DNA of 5,630 nucleotides from an uncultured Lachnospiraceae bacterium (GTDB taxonomy: Bacteria > Bacillota > Clostridia > Lachnospirales > Lachnospiraceae), in the NCBI GenBank assembly GCA_902783395.1, contig CACZRA010000210.1:1-5630 (forward strand), given 5' to 3'. The notes beneath the pieces were generated by a model that had not been told where the DNA came from, searched no databases, and saw only the letters and a list, made by a program, of their open reading frames with translations. The position numbers and the translations under genes were made by a program. This document shows positions 1 to 5,581 of the stretch, piece by piece (position 1 is the first letter of the stretch; every line of letters begins with the position of its first letter).

Positions 1-10
1 CTCCATGATC

Positions 11-105
11 TGTGAGGCGCTTTAGCGCCCTGCCTGCCTGACGCCGCACAGCTTAAGCTGCATCTTTGCGACGCCAATCCTTTGTGAGTTGCTTTAGCAC
101 CGTGT
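11..105. repeat. Two diverged copies of a short palindromic unit, with an extra palindrome between them
   Basis: A 22-base unit at 11-32 (TGTGAGGCGCTTTAGCGCC plus CTG) recurs at 84-105 as TGTGAGTTGCTTTAGCACC plus GTG, with 18 of 22 positions matching. The first copy holds a clean inverted repeat, GGCGC-TTTA-GCGCC at 16-29. The second copy has lost part of that symmetry. Between them is a perfect 12-bp palindrome, CAGCTTAAGCTG at 49-60, and a short direct repeat GACGCC near 40-45 and 70-75. No run of T follows either hairpin on either strand, so neither looks like an intrinsic terminator. The region lies beyond the 3' end of the HAD gene and has no convincing coding frame. It could be part of a REP-like dispersed intergenic repeat cut by the window edge, or simply structured 3' sequence. 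The repeat itself is visible; its nature is not settled. Confidence 0.5.
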
Positions 106-178
106 CTTTACAGAAATCCGTTTCTATATCTATATATCGGATAAAAATCGAAAAACATAATAGTCCGGAGAAAATTTT

Positions 179-835
179 TTATATCTGTCTTTTTCTGATG
201 ATCTCAAGCCTCGCAAGTATCAGGCTGTCGATCCCCGCGTTATCGGCGGCAGCCTTATCCCTGTCCGCCCTGTCTCCGACCATTATCATCTTATTCCTTT
301 GAATATCCGGATACACATTCATGATATAAAAAAGAGCGGAAGGATTAGGCTTCAATGTCTTCACCTCTCCCTTTCCGCAATAGAACTGGGGAATATCATC
401 CGGAAGCCCCACTGCCCTGCACTTATCCTCCGTGGGATAATCGGAATAAATACATACCCTCTTCCCGTCAGAGAGAAGCCGGCGTATGGTTTCACACAGC
501 ACTCCGTCCCGGCATTCCCTTACGACATCCATAGGCTTCACAAGCATCCACTCGTGGACAGTATCCCGGACATGATCAGCAGGGAGCCTCATGCTTTCGG
601 CAAGAGTTCCGTACAGCTTCTCATCGTCCATTGAGCTTTGGCTGTCCCAATGCTCCCTGAGCTTTCTGTATCTCAATATCACGGACAGATCCCTGAAGCC
701 GTGCTTTGATGTGAGAGCATGTCTTACCAGTCTGAGGCCCATCCTTATCTGCATTCCTCTCTGAAAATAGAGAGTGCCGTCCATATCGAAAATGATAAGG
801 TCATATTTTGAAAGCCTGTCATAAAGCCCAGCCAT
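179..835 (-). CDS. HAD-superfamily phosphatase (phosphoglycolate phosphatase-like)
   Basis: This 218-residue soluble protein has all four HAD motifs. Motif I is FDMDGTL with the nucleophile Asp17 and the acid/base Asp19. Motif II is YSDYP with Ser131. Motif III is Lys162 in LKPNPS. Motif IV is VGDRADRD with Asp188 and Asp193 for magnesium. The helical stretch between motifs I and II (about residues 25-115) fits a C1 cap. It should therefore hydrolyse a small phosphate ester in the cytoplasm; the substrate cannot be read from the sequence. The start is ATG, two bases after the stop of the radical SAM gene (TAACTATG). A TTG 15 codons upstream keeps the frame open but would overlap the upstream gene by 43 bases. 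Neither start has a clear Shine-Dalgarno, so translational coupling to the upstream gene is likely. As last gene of a run with a UbiA-type phosphoribosyltransferase, it may dephosphorylate a polyprenyl-phosphoryl-5-phosphoribose. That role is inference. Confidence 0.88.
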   Translation of the reverse strand: MAGLYDRLSKYDLIIFDMDGTLYFQRGMQIRMGLRLVRHALTSKHGFRDLSVILRYRKLREHWDSQSSMDDEKLYGTLAESMRLPADHVRDTVHEWMLVKPMDVVRECRDGVLCETIRRLLSDGKRVCIYSDYPTEDKCRAVGLPDDIPQFYCGKGEVKTLKPNPSALFYIMNVYPDIQRNKMIMVGDRADRDKAAADNAGIDSLILARLEIIRKRQI

Positions 836-837
836 AG

Positions 838-2289
838 TTATCTGAAAAGATTCACTATGAGTCTTATTCCGTATCTGCAATAGTTAAGGAAGACCGAAGG
901 CTGTTTTGCACATTCCTCCATTTTCCGAAGGATGTATTTAGGACGAAGATAAAACCCGAGAAGTATCCTCTTTCTTAAGCTTTCTACCTCTTTTATCGTA
1001 AGATACATCGTCCCGTTCATGCTTGAATGGAAAAAATCGCTCCCGTACACATTCTTTGCAAGAAGATTCTCTTCCCTGCAGGTCTCATACAAAGGAGTCC
1101 CGTAATAGGGAAGAGCCATCTTGACCTCAATGAAATCGGGATCGGCCTCGTAGATAAGCTTCCTGGTCTTCATGATATGCCCTTTGTTTTCCCACGGAAA
1201 ACCAATGACAAAGAATCCCCAGAAAGGCAGCCCTACCTCATGACACCATCTGGCAGCCTGAAGATTCTGCTCTACCGTAGCTCCTTTTTTTATCTTCTTC
1301 AGGATAGCGTCACTGCCTGACTCAAAGCCGAAGGCAACCATGAAGCACCCGGCCTTTTTCATGAGCTCAAGTGTCTCCTTCTTCAAGGGATTCACTCTTG
1401 AATTAGCGGTAAAGTTGATCTTTCCGTAAAGCGGTGAATCGATGATCAGATTGCAGAGCTTCTTAACCCACTCCCCATTTATCGTAAAGGTATCCGCCTT
1501 AAAGAAAAAATCCTTTATCCCGAATTTTTCATAGCATTCCGTAAGCTCGGCCATTACGTTCTCAGGACTCCTGAAGCGCACACACTTTCCCGAAATACCG
1601 GGAGTCAGACAGAATACGCAGCTCGAGGGACATCCTCTTGCCGTCTGTATTGTAGCCATCGGAGCATCCGTATCCGGTCTCGTATAAAGGCCGTTATTCA
1701 TATATTCTCTGGCAGGGAAGGGCTGGGCGTCCAGATCCTGTCCCCATACATGGAACCTTGTCTGTATTATCTTTCCGTTTTCATCCTTATAGAGTATATT
1801 ATCGACCTCGGATATATCGCCCTCACCTCTTAGGGCATGATCGGCTATACCGTCTATGGCAAAATCTACTTCTCCCCCTATCATATAGTCTATCTGACTC
1901 AGATCCAGAAGATCCAGCATCTCCTGCTCAGGCGCATAAAATATCGCCCCTTTGAACACCGTGACCGCGCCGCATCTTGCCTTAAGATCGTTCATTATCT
2001 TAATATCCTCATAGATGCTGGTATTGGTCGTACTCATCATCAGAAGATCCGGCTTGAAGCTGTCCACCTCGGCATACATCCGGTCGACAGAACACTGCTC
2101 CGTCTGATAGTCCCTGAGCTTTATCTCATAGCCCTTTTTGAGCAGTACCGCAGCCGCATATCCCAGATCATTGCAGGCACGCATCGCCTCCGCTGAGCTG
2201 CCTTCGACGGCCTGCTGGCACCTGTCCTCTCCCCTCTGGTACATGGGGCCGGGAGGATAAAAAAGCAATACTTTATTCTTTTCGCTCAT
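838..2289 (-). CDS. B12-binding-domain radical SAM protein, function unknown
   Basis: This 483-residue protein has two parts. Residues 5-155 look like the Rossmann-type cobalamin-binding domain of class B radical SAM enzymes: KVLLFYPPGP, a 'DLGYAAAVLLKKGYEIKLRDYQ' type helix-strand, 'KPDLLMMSTT' and 'YMIGGEVD'. I see no DxHxxG motif, so any cobalamin would be bound without that histidine, as in several known members. Residues 212-410 are the radical SAM barrel: ARGCPSSCVFC supplies Cys220, Cys224 and Cys227 (CX3CX2C) for the 4Fe-4S cluster, with GFESGS at 321-326 and PYYGTPLY near 394. The last 50 residues are basic and aromatic and may lie on the membrane. Family members do methylations, ring contractions and cyclisations on lipids, sugars, tetrapyrroles and other substrates. 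The ATG start follows AAGGAG (2301-2306) at a good distance. It sits 35 bases after a UbiA-type gene and 2 bases before a HAD phosphatase, which suggests a lipid or lipid-linked sugar substrate. The substrate is unknown. Confidence 0.9.
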   Translation of the reverse strand: MSEKNKVLLFYPPGPMYQRGEDRCQQAVEGSSAEAMRACNDLGYAAAVLLKKGYEIKLRDYQTEQCSVDRMYAEVDSFKPDLLMMSTTNTSIYEDIKIMNDLKARCGAVTVFKGAIFYAPEQEMLDLLDLSQIDYMIGGEVDFAIDGIADHALRGEGDISEVDNILYKDENGKIIQTRFHVWGQDLDAQPFPAREYMNNGLYTRPDTDAPMATIQTARGCPSSCVFCLTPGISGKCVRFRSPENVMAELTECYEKFGIKDFFFKADTFTINGEWVKKLCNLIIDSPLYGKINFTANSRVNPLKKETLELMKKAGCFMVAFGFESGSDAILKKIKKGATVEQNLQAARWCHEVGLPFWGFFVIGFPWENKGHIMKTRKLIYEADPDFIEVKMALPYYGTPLYETCREENLLAKNVYGSDFFHSSMNGTMYLTIKEVESLRKRILLGFYLRPKYILRKMEECAKQPSVFLNYCRYGIRLIVNLFR

Positions 2290-2324
2290 ATTATTTCAAT
2301 CTCCTTAAAAGCTTCTGATCTCCC

Positions 2325-3251
2325 TCAGATCGAAATAAGGAAGGGATCCTGGAAGAGTCTCAGAGCGGGTATATCCACAAAGGTAAGTATAACGAATATC
2401 ACTACGATAAGAACGACAAAAGCCATGAGCTTCTTTTCCTTATACAGCTTTTCCGGCTTCTGGACCGCCGAGTCATCCTTAAACGCTATATAGAGATAAT
2501 ATACAAAAAGCAGGAATAGGAACGGCATGGCAAGTACATATTCTATCCTGTATTTCACAAGAAAGAGACCCATACAGAAGGTCGAGCAGAAGGCATAATA
2601 CATACTGGAACAAAGAAGAGTCCGCTCCGAATATGCAGCGAAGCTCTTCCTGTATAGCCCGGCCGTCTCCGGATCACCTATCATACGGTATTCCGCGAAG
2701 CGCTTTATCCCCATAAGGAAGGCGCCTCCCATCCAATAGCCCAGCAGTATGCTTCCGGGCGGAACGGAGGAATCCGTCACAATGAACCATCCGAGAAGGA
2801 GCCTTATCATGTTGTTTACGGATTCGGTGATAACGTCAAGGAAAGGAATATCCTTGGTACGGAAAGGCTTTACGTTATAGAGTATCCCCATGACAAGAAG
2901 CCATACCTCTGTCACAAAAAAACCCTTGTTTATGAGAAGCGACAGACCAAGCCCTGTAATGATCAGCACCACGTATTCCACCATCACAAGGCTGAACTTC
3001 ATATTTTCGGATACGACCGGCCTGTATTTCTTTGTCGGATGATACTTATCAAATTCGGCATCGAGCCATTCGTTTATCACGTAATTTGCCGAAGCAATGG
3101 CACAGGTTGCAGCAAAGCCGATGATAAATCTGAATAAAAGCTCGTTTAACGGAGGCATCTCCGCAAGCAGAAAGCCCACGGCAATCCCCGGAATTATAAA
3201 AATATTTTTTACCCAGTGATCGGGTCTTGCTATCCTTATATAATTCTTCAA
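2325..3251 (-). CDS. UbiA-superfamily prenyltransferase, like decaprenyl-phosphate phosphoribosyltransferase
   Basis: This 308-residue integral membrane protein has about eight or nine hydrophobic segments. It opens with IRIARPDHWVKN, the 'RP-x-HWVKN' hallmark of the phosphoribosyltransferase branch. The first Asp-rich motif is N60-E61-x2-D64-x3-D68, followed by HPTKKYRP (71-78). The second is Y125-N-V-K128-PF, then D134 and D139 in a block ending N147-x2-R150-x3-GW. In the mycobacterial relative this enzyme couples PRPP to decaprenyl phosphate, giving decaprenylphosphoryl-5-phosphoribose, the arabinan precursor. Other UbiA branches prenylate aromatic rings, so the substrate is inferred. The start is TTG, 3 bases after the DUF308 stop. 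An AAGG eight bases upstream lies inside the end of that gene, and no ATG follows before residue 32, which would remove the conserved N-terminus. Its partners downstream are a radical SAM protein and a HAD phosphatase, consistent with building and trimming a lipid-linked sugar. Confidence 0.87.
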   Translation of the reverse strand: MKNYIRIARPDHWVKNIFIIPGIAVGFLLAEMPPLNELLFRFIIGFAATCAIASANYVINEWLDAEFDKYHPTKKYRPVVSENMKFSLVMVEYVVLIITGLGLSLLINKGFFVTEVWLLVMGILYNVKPFRTKDIPFLDVITESVNNMIRLLLGWFIVTDSSVPPGSILLGYWMGGAFLMGIKRFAEYRMIGDPETAGLYRKSFAAYSERTLLCSSMYYAFCSTFCMGLFLVKYRIEYVLAMPFLFLLFVYYLYIAFKDDSAVQKPEKLYKEKKLMAFVVLIVVIFVILTFVDIPALRLFQDPFLISI

Positions 3252-3254
3252 AAG

Positions 3255-3752
3255 CTATACCTTATTCAACGCCTTCATGATCAGCATTGAAACCCCGTTA
3301 TATACGAAGATGATACCGATGATCGTAACAAGCAGATTGGCCGCACTGTTAAGGTTCAGAAGAATGATCACGCCGCATACCACGGTTATCAATGCAAGAA
3401 AAAGAGAAATAAGCCACTTGGATGCTCCTGCGCGTTTTGCGCTGAATGCGTTGAATATATTGAACAGTCCCGTGGCAAGTATCACTATACCCATGATCAG
3501 CGGAAGGATCGATTTGATTATCTGAGGCTGAAGCAGACAGACCACACCTCCGATGATCGCGACCACGGCGCCCGACATCGTGTATACGACATATGCTCCC
3601 TTACCCTTTATGCCCAGGATTACTCCGGCTACCCCCGCCACAAGGAGTATCACACCTATCACCTTGATGCTGATATCCATCGTCTCACCCGGAAACAGTA
3701 TTAGCACTACCCCTATCGCAATAGTTATGATATCCCATAATACCGCTTTCAT
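3255..3752 (-). CDS. DUF308 / HdeD-like six-helix membrane protein
   Basis: This 165-residue protein is almost entirely membrane. About six hydrophobic segments can be drawn near residues 5-22, 30-48, 56-75, 80-104, 112-132 and 136-158, joined by short loops with Lys and Arg. The repeating glycine-rich pattern (IGVVLILFPG, IGVILLVAGVAGVILG, IGGVVCLLQP, GLFNIFNAFSAKR) is that of the DUF308/HdeD family. HdeD is linked to acid resistance in Escherichia coli, but most family members have no known role, and nothing here points to acid stress. The chosen ATG follows a near-perfect AAGGAGG by five bases. An in-frame ATG seven codons upstream has no such site and lies inside a hairpin. It is the first gene of a tight run leading into the UbiA-type prenyltransferase three bases later, so it may serve that pathway as a membrane partner. 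It could equally be a passenger. Confidence 0.85.
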   Translation of the reverse strand: MKAVLWDIITIAIGVVLILFPGETMDISIKVIGVILLVAGVAGVILGIKGKGAYVVYTMSGAVVAIIGGVVCLLQPQIIKSILPLIMGIVILATGLFNIFNAFSAKRAGASKWLISLFLALITVVCGVIILLNLNSAANLLVTIIGIIFVYNGVSMLIMKALNKV

Positions 3753-3762
3753 AATTTCCTCC

Positions 3763-3825
3763 TTATGCCGCATTCTTTGCGGCTGCCTGAGGAGAAATAC
3801 CGAAGGGTTTCTCCGATATGATCAT
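3763..3825 (-). CDS. Possible 20-codon small open frame between azlD and DUF308
   Basis: An ATG directly follows the AAGGAGG that overlaps the azlD stop (TAAGGAGGATG). It opens a 20-codon frame beginning MIISEKPFG and ending AAAKNAA. Its TAA stop overlaps the AAGGAGG of the DUF308 gene, so both ends are embedded in TAAGGAGG. The layout looks like a tiny coupled gene. The case against it is strong: there are no bases between the Shine-Dalgarno and the ATG, when five to nine are normal, and the frame is short enough to be chance. The same bases also form two hairpins. I do not recognise the peptide. It could be a leader peptide, a small protein, or untranslated spacer. Confidence 0.2.
   Translation of the reverse strand: MIISEKPFGISPQAAAKNAA
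3767..3814 (-). promoter_or_regulatory. Two hairpins in the azlD-DUF308 gap
   Basis: The gap upstream of DUF308 contains two perfect inverted repeats. One is GCCGCA-TTCTT-TGCGGC at 3767-3783, a 6-bp stem. The other is GGAGAAA with TTTCTCC at 3791-3814, a 7-bp stem that can be redrawn with an inner ACC/GGT pairing around a four-base loop. Neither is followed by a T-run on the minus strand, so they do not look like intrinsic terminators. The hairpin nearer DUF308 ends about six bases before its AAGGAGG. They could be processing or stability elements that set different expression levels for azlCD and the downstream genes. I found no convincing promoter in this gap. The pairing is visible; the function is inferred. 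Confidence 0.4.
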
Positions 3826-3830
3826 CCTCC

Positions 3831-4142
3831 TTATATCAAAAACAACTCACTTAAGAATACAGCAACACAGGCACTTATTGCAACCGTAAAGAGATCGCCG
3901 CCGATGAGCGCTGCGATGACTCCGACAGCCAGTGCGGCAGCTCCTGACCATACCGACGAAGTAGCGGAAAGTATCGCGGGAAAGGTCATCACCGCGAGAG
4001 TCACATACGGCACATAATACAGGAATGACCGCACCCATTTGTTCTTTATCTCTTTCCTGAAAATAACGAACGGAATGACCCTTATTGCGTAAACCGTCAG
4101 TATCATTACGGCAAGAGAAAAGTAAATCCTTCTTTCGTTCAT
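3831..4142 (-). CDS. azlD: Branched-chain amino acid exporter small subunit AzlD
   Basis: This 103-residue membrane protein has four hydrophobic segments at about 6-28, 39-60, 65-81 and 83-103. Its length and order match AzlD, the small partner of AzlC. The family features I can see are YAIRVIPFVIF (18-28) with the conserved Arg-x-x-Pro, and the RSFLYYVPYVTLAVMTFP block (38-55). With AzlC it forms an exporter of branched-chain amino acids and their analogues in the LIV-E family (BrnFE in Corynebacterium). The ATG lies one base after the azlC TGA. The GAGGAG that serves as its ribosome binding site is inside the last codons of azlC, so the two are translationally coupled. The TAA stop overlaps an AAGGAGG sequence. 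Confidence 0.9.
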   Translation of the reverse strand: MNERRIYFSLAVMILTVYAIRVIPFVIFRKEIKNKWVRSFLYYVPYVTLAVMTFPAILSATSSVWSGAAALAVGVIAALIGGDLFTVAISACVAVFLSELFLI

Positions 4143-4143
4143 G

Positions 4144-4842
4144 TCAGCTCTCCTCTACGGGGCGCAGATACGCTGCGATGCCGGCGATCACCACGGTCAG
4201 TATTATTATCCTGAAGCCCTCTGAAATGCCTGATATTACAGGAGCCTTCGAAAAAATAAGACTGGCGGCCATGGCAGTCATTATAAGTACAGCCATAAAC
4301 CGGCTCTTTCTTGCGGGAGGAATGATGATCGCAAGGAACATGCCGTAAAGCGCTACACTCATAGCGGATGAAAGCCTGGGGGGCAGTATCTCTCCTGCGA
4401 GAACACCCAGAACGGTTCCCAGACACCAGCCCGTAACGGATACTGCCGCTGCTCCGTATGTATAGACCGGATCGAGATATCCCTCTACGGCAGAAGATAT
4501 ACCGAAAAGCTCATCAGTTACAAACCAGGCAAGCAAAAACCGTTTCCACATAGGTACGGCTGAAGACAGCTTTTGCGAAAGTGAACAGCTCATGAGAAAA
4601 TATCTCAGATTAATGATAAGCGTAGTCGCTATCATCTCCAGGACACCTGCGGCCATTCCTATAAGAACTATCGCTTCATATTCCCCTGCGGAGGCGAGCA
4701 TGCCGAATGACATGATGAAGCTCTGGAAAGCATTCATTCCCGTGTTTGCGGCTGTAATGCCCAAGGTGAAGGCAACAGCCAGGTATCCCATCGCAATGGG
4801 TATACCGTCTTTAAGTCCTTTGCAAAACAATTCTCTGTTCAA
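4144..4842 (-). CDS. azlC: Branched-chain amino acid exporter large subunit AzlC
   Basis: This 232-residue membrane protein has the AzlC arrangement. The N-terminus FCKGLKDGIPIAMGYLAVAFTLG carries the family's G-x5-P-x3-G pattern. A conserved INLRYFLM block follows at about 77-84, then FVTDELFG (107-114) and ALYGMFLAIIIPP (164-176). A hydrophobic hairpin ends the chain. AzlC and AzlD together export leucine, isoleucine, valine and sometimes methionine or toxic analogues, driven by the proton gradient in studied members. The start is TTG, with GAGG seven bases upstream. The next ATG is codon 18 and would cut the conserved glycine-proline region, so TTG is preferred. Only 89 bases separate it from the upstream CAP gene, and a terminator fills a third of them. 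There is no regulator gene beside it (Lrp- or AzlB-like), unlike many azl loci. Confidence 0.92.
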   Translation of the reverse strand: MNRELFCKGLKDGIPIAMGYLAVAFTLGITAANTGMNAFQSFIMSFGMLASAGEYEAIVLIGMAAGVLEMIATTLIINLRYFLMSCSLSQKLSSAVPMWKRFLLAWFVTDELFGISSAVEGYLDPVYTYGAAAVSVTGWCLGTVLGVLAGEILPPRLSSAMSVALYGMFLAIIIPPARKSRFMAVLIMTAMAASLIFSKAPVISGISEGFRIIILTVVIAGIAAYLRPVEES

Positions 4843-4871
4843 ATAACAGCCTCACTTCACTCGTATTCCCG

Positions 4872-4901
4872 TCAATAAAGAAGAGCCCTTTTTCAGGGCT
4901 C
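4872..4901 (-). terminator. Intrinsic terminator after the CAP-domain gene
   Basis: On the minus strand GAGCCCT-GAAAA-AGGGCTC forms a perfect 7-bp stem with a five-base loop (4883-4901). It is followed directly by the T-rich stretch TTCTTTATTGA. It sits about 30 bases past the CAP gene stop and ends 29 bases before azlC. The tail is not a pure T-run, so some read-through into azlCD is possible. On the plus strand the hairpin is followed by a C-run, so it acts in the minus direction only. Confidence 0.78.
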
Positions 4902-4931
4902 CCCCGTTTAACACGCCTCTTATATCTCCGG

Positions 4932-5486
4932 TCAGTTGGAAAAGAGATACGCTGTCGTAAGCCTGACACCGTTCCCCGTGTTCGCAACATTTGTCCTTAT
5001 CCCCACCTTGGTGAACGACCCGAATGTCATATTGTCATAATGGGTGGGGGATGCGACCAGATTATCAAACATTATCTGGGCCGCCTGCTCCTGCTCCTCC
5101 TGACTGTATGAGAAATCGGGGAAGGTAACATAGGAAAGATTCTCACCCCTCCATTTATTGCCCGGTATCATATCACAGCCCTGAGCTCCGTTAGGTCTTG
5201 TATGGGACCATTTGGTCGTTGCCTCTACCGACCTGGTTGCGGCATAAGAATTAAGAGTAGGATCGATCGACAGACTGCCGACTCCGACTGATGCCCTTAA
5301 TTCATTCATTTTCTGTAGCATGAGATTGTTAAGTACACTCACGTTGGCCGAATTATACTGCGATGCCCCGATAGCCTCGGTGCTTTTCGCCTCCCCTTCT
5401 CTGGCTGCCGCGATGCCGGCTAACGGAAATGTAGCAAGTATAACAGCCATTGTAAAAGCAACAAACGACCCGTATATCTTTTTCAT
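4932..5486 (-). CDS. Secreted CAP-domain (SCP/PR1-like) protein
   Basis: This 184-residue protein has a signal peptide: MKKIYGSF, a hydrophobic core to about residue 23, and an Ala-rich cleavage region GIAAA, probably cut after Ala28. A CAP domain follows from about 53 to the end. It starts with LLQKMNELRASVGVGSLSIDPTLNSYA-like sequence (NELR, then a helix of small residues). The expected cavity residues are present: His95 in WSHTRPNG, Glu115 in GENLSY and His149 in ASPTHYDNM. It ends with VGI...TTAYLFSN, typical of the fold. No sortase motif, lipobox Cys or wall-binding repeat is seen, so it is probably released or loosely held at the cell surface. Bacterial CAP proteins have varied and mostly unknown roles, including lipid binding and proteolysis claims. 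The ATG follows AAGGAGG by six bases, behind a strong promoter, and a terminator follows. It looks like a single-gene unit. Confidence 0.9.
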   Translation of the reverse strand: MKKIYGSFVAFTMAVILATFPLAGIAAAREGEAKSTEAIGASQYNSANVSVLNNLMLQKMNELRASVGVGSLSIDPTLNSYAATRSVEATTKWSHTRPNGAQGCDMIPGNKWRGENLSYVTFPDFSYSQEEQEQAAQIMFDNLVASPTHYDNMTFGSFTKVGIRTNVANTGNGVRLTTAYLFSN

Positions 5487-5538
5487 GCTGTTCCTCCTTC
5501 TTCATCATTGAAGAACTTAAAACGGCTTCAAAAACAGC
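5487..5538 (-). promoter_or_regulatory. Leader of the CAP gene that can fold over its ribosome binding site
   Basis: In the roughly 60-nt leader, GCTGTTTTT (5530-5538) can pair with AGGAACAGC (5487-5495) as a nine-pair stem with two G-U pairs. That stem runs from the base before the ATG into the GGA of the AAGGAGG Shine-Dalgarno (5493-5499). Inside it, TTCTTC and GAAGAA (5498-5515) form a second 6-bp hairpin with a six-base loop, which touches the other end of the Shine-Dalgarno. The fold would hide the ribosome site, as expected of a translational switch. I see no known riboswitch class in this short leader. The pairing is read by eye. Confidence 0.4.
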
Positions 5539-5552
5539 TTCTATTTTCTTAT

Positions 5553-5581
5553 AATATAATGCTTCCCCTGCTTTTCGTCAA
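5553..5581 (-). promoter_or_regulatory. Sigma-A type promoter of the CAP-domain gene
   Basis: On the minus strand a -35 box TTGACG (5576-5581) and a -10 box TATATT (5553-5558) are separated by exactly 17 bases. Each matches five of the six consensus bases. The predicted start of transcription is near 5546, which gives a leader of about 60 nt before the ATG at 5486. An A/T-rich stretch surrounds the -10 box. No second promoter of this quality was found in the window. Confidence 0.75.

Noticed and set aside
1..110. A CRISPR array
   Set aside because: There are only two imperfect copies of a 22-base unit, the spacing is a single 51-base interval, and no cas gene is in view.
111..178. A terminator for the HAD-ended operon
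   Set aside because: AGAAA-TCCG-TTTCT and a CGGA/TCCG pairing are present, but the stems are short or bulged and no good T-run follows on the minus strand.
66..302. A 78-codon plus-strand frame at the left end
   Set aside because: It runs from the repeat region through AT-rich spacer into the antisense of the HAD gene. Its second half is the reverse of the HAD motif IV region, so it is probably chance.
1837..2196. A 119-codon open frame on the plus strand
   Set aside because: It is wholly antisense to the radical SAM gene, matches no family I recognise, and sits opposite clear domain motifs.
2311..2336. Small hairpins at the UbiA stop (GATCT/AGATC or TCTGA/TCAGA)
   Set aside because: The two five-base stems exclude each other and are short enough to be chance, and no T-run follows directly.
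3553..4017. A 154-codon open frame on the plus strand across DUF308 and azlD
   Set aside because: It lies antisense to two well-supported genes and the gap between them. Its protein is low in complexity (Thr, Ile, Ala, Pro), as expected for the reverse of membrane-protein codons, and it has no ribosome site.
4139..4426. A second minus-strand open frame inside azlC
   Set aside because: It is a different reading frame of the azlC gene with no family features, while azlC itself is strongly supported.
4847..4876. A possible azlC promoter, TTGACG with TGTTAT
   Set aside because: The spacing is 21 bases, and the -10 box would sit directly before the start codon, putting the transcript start inside the gene.
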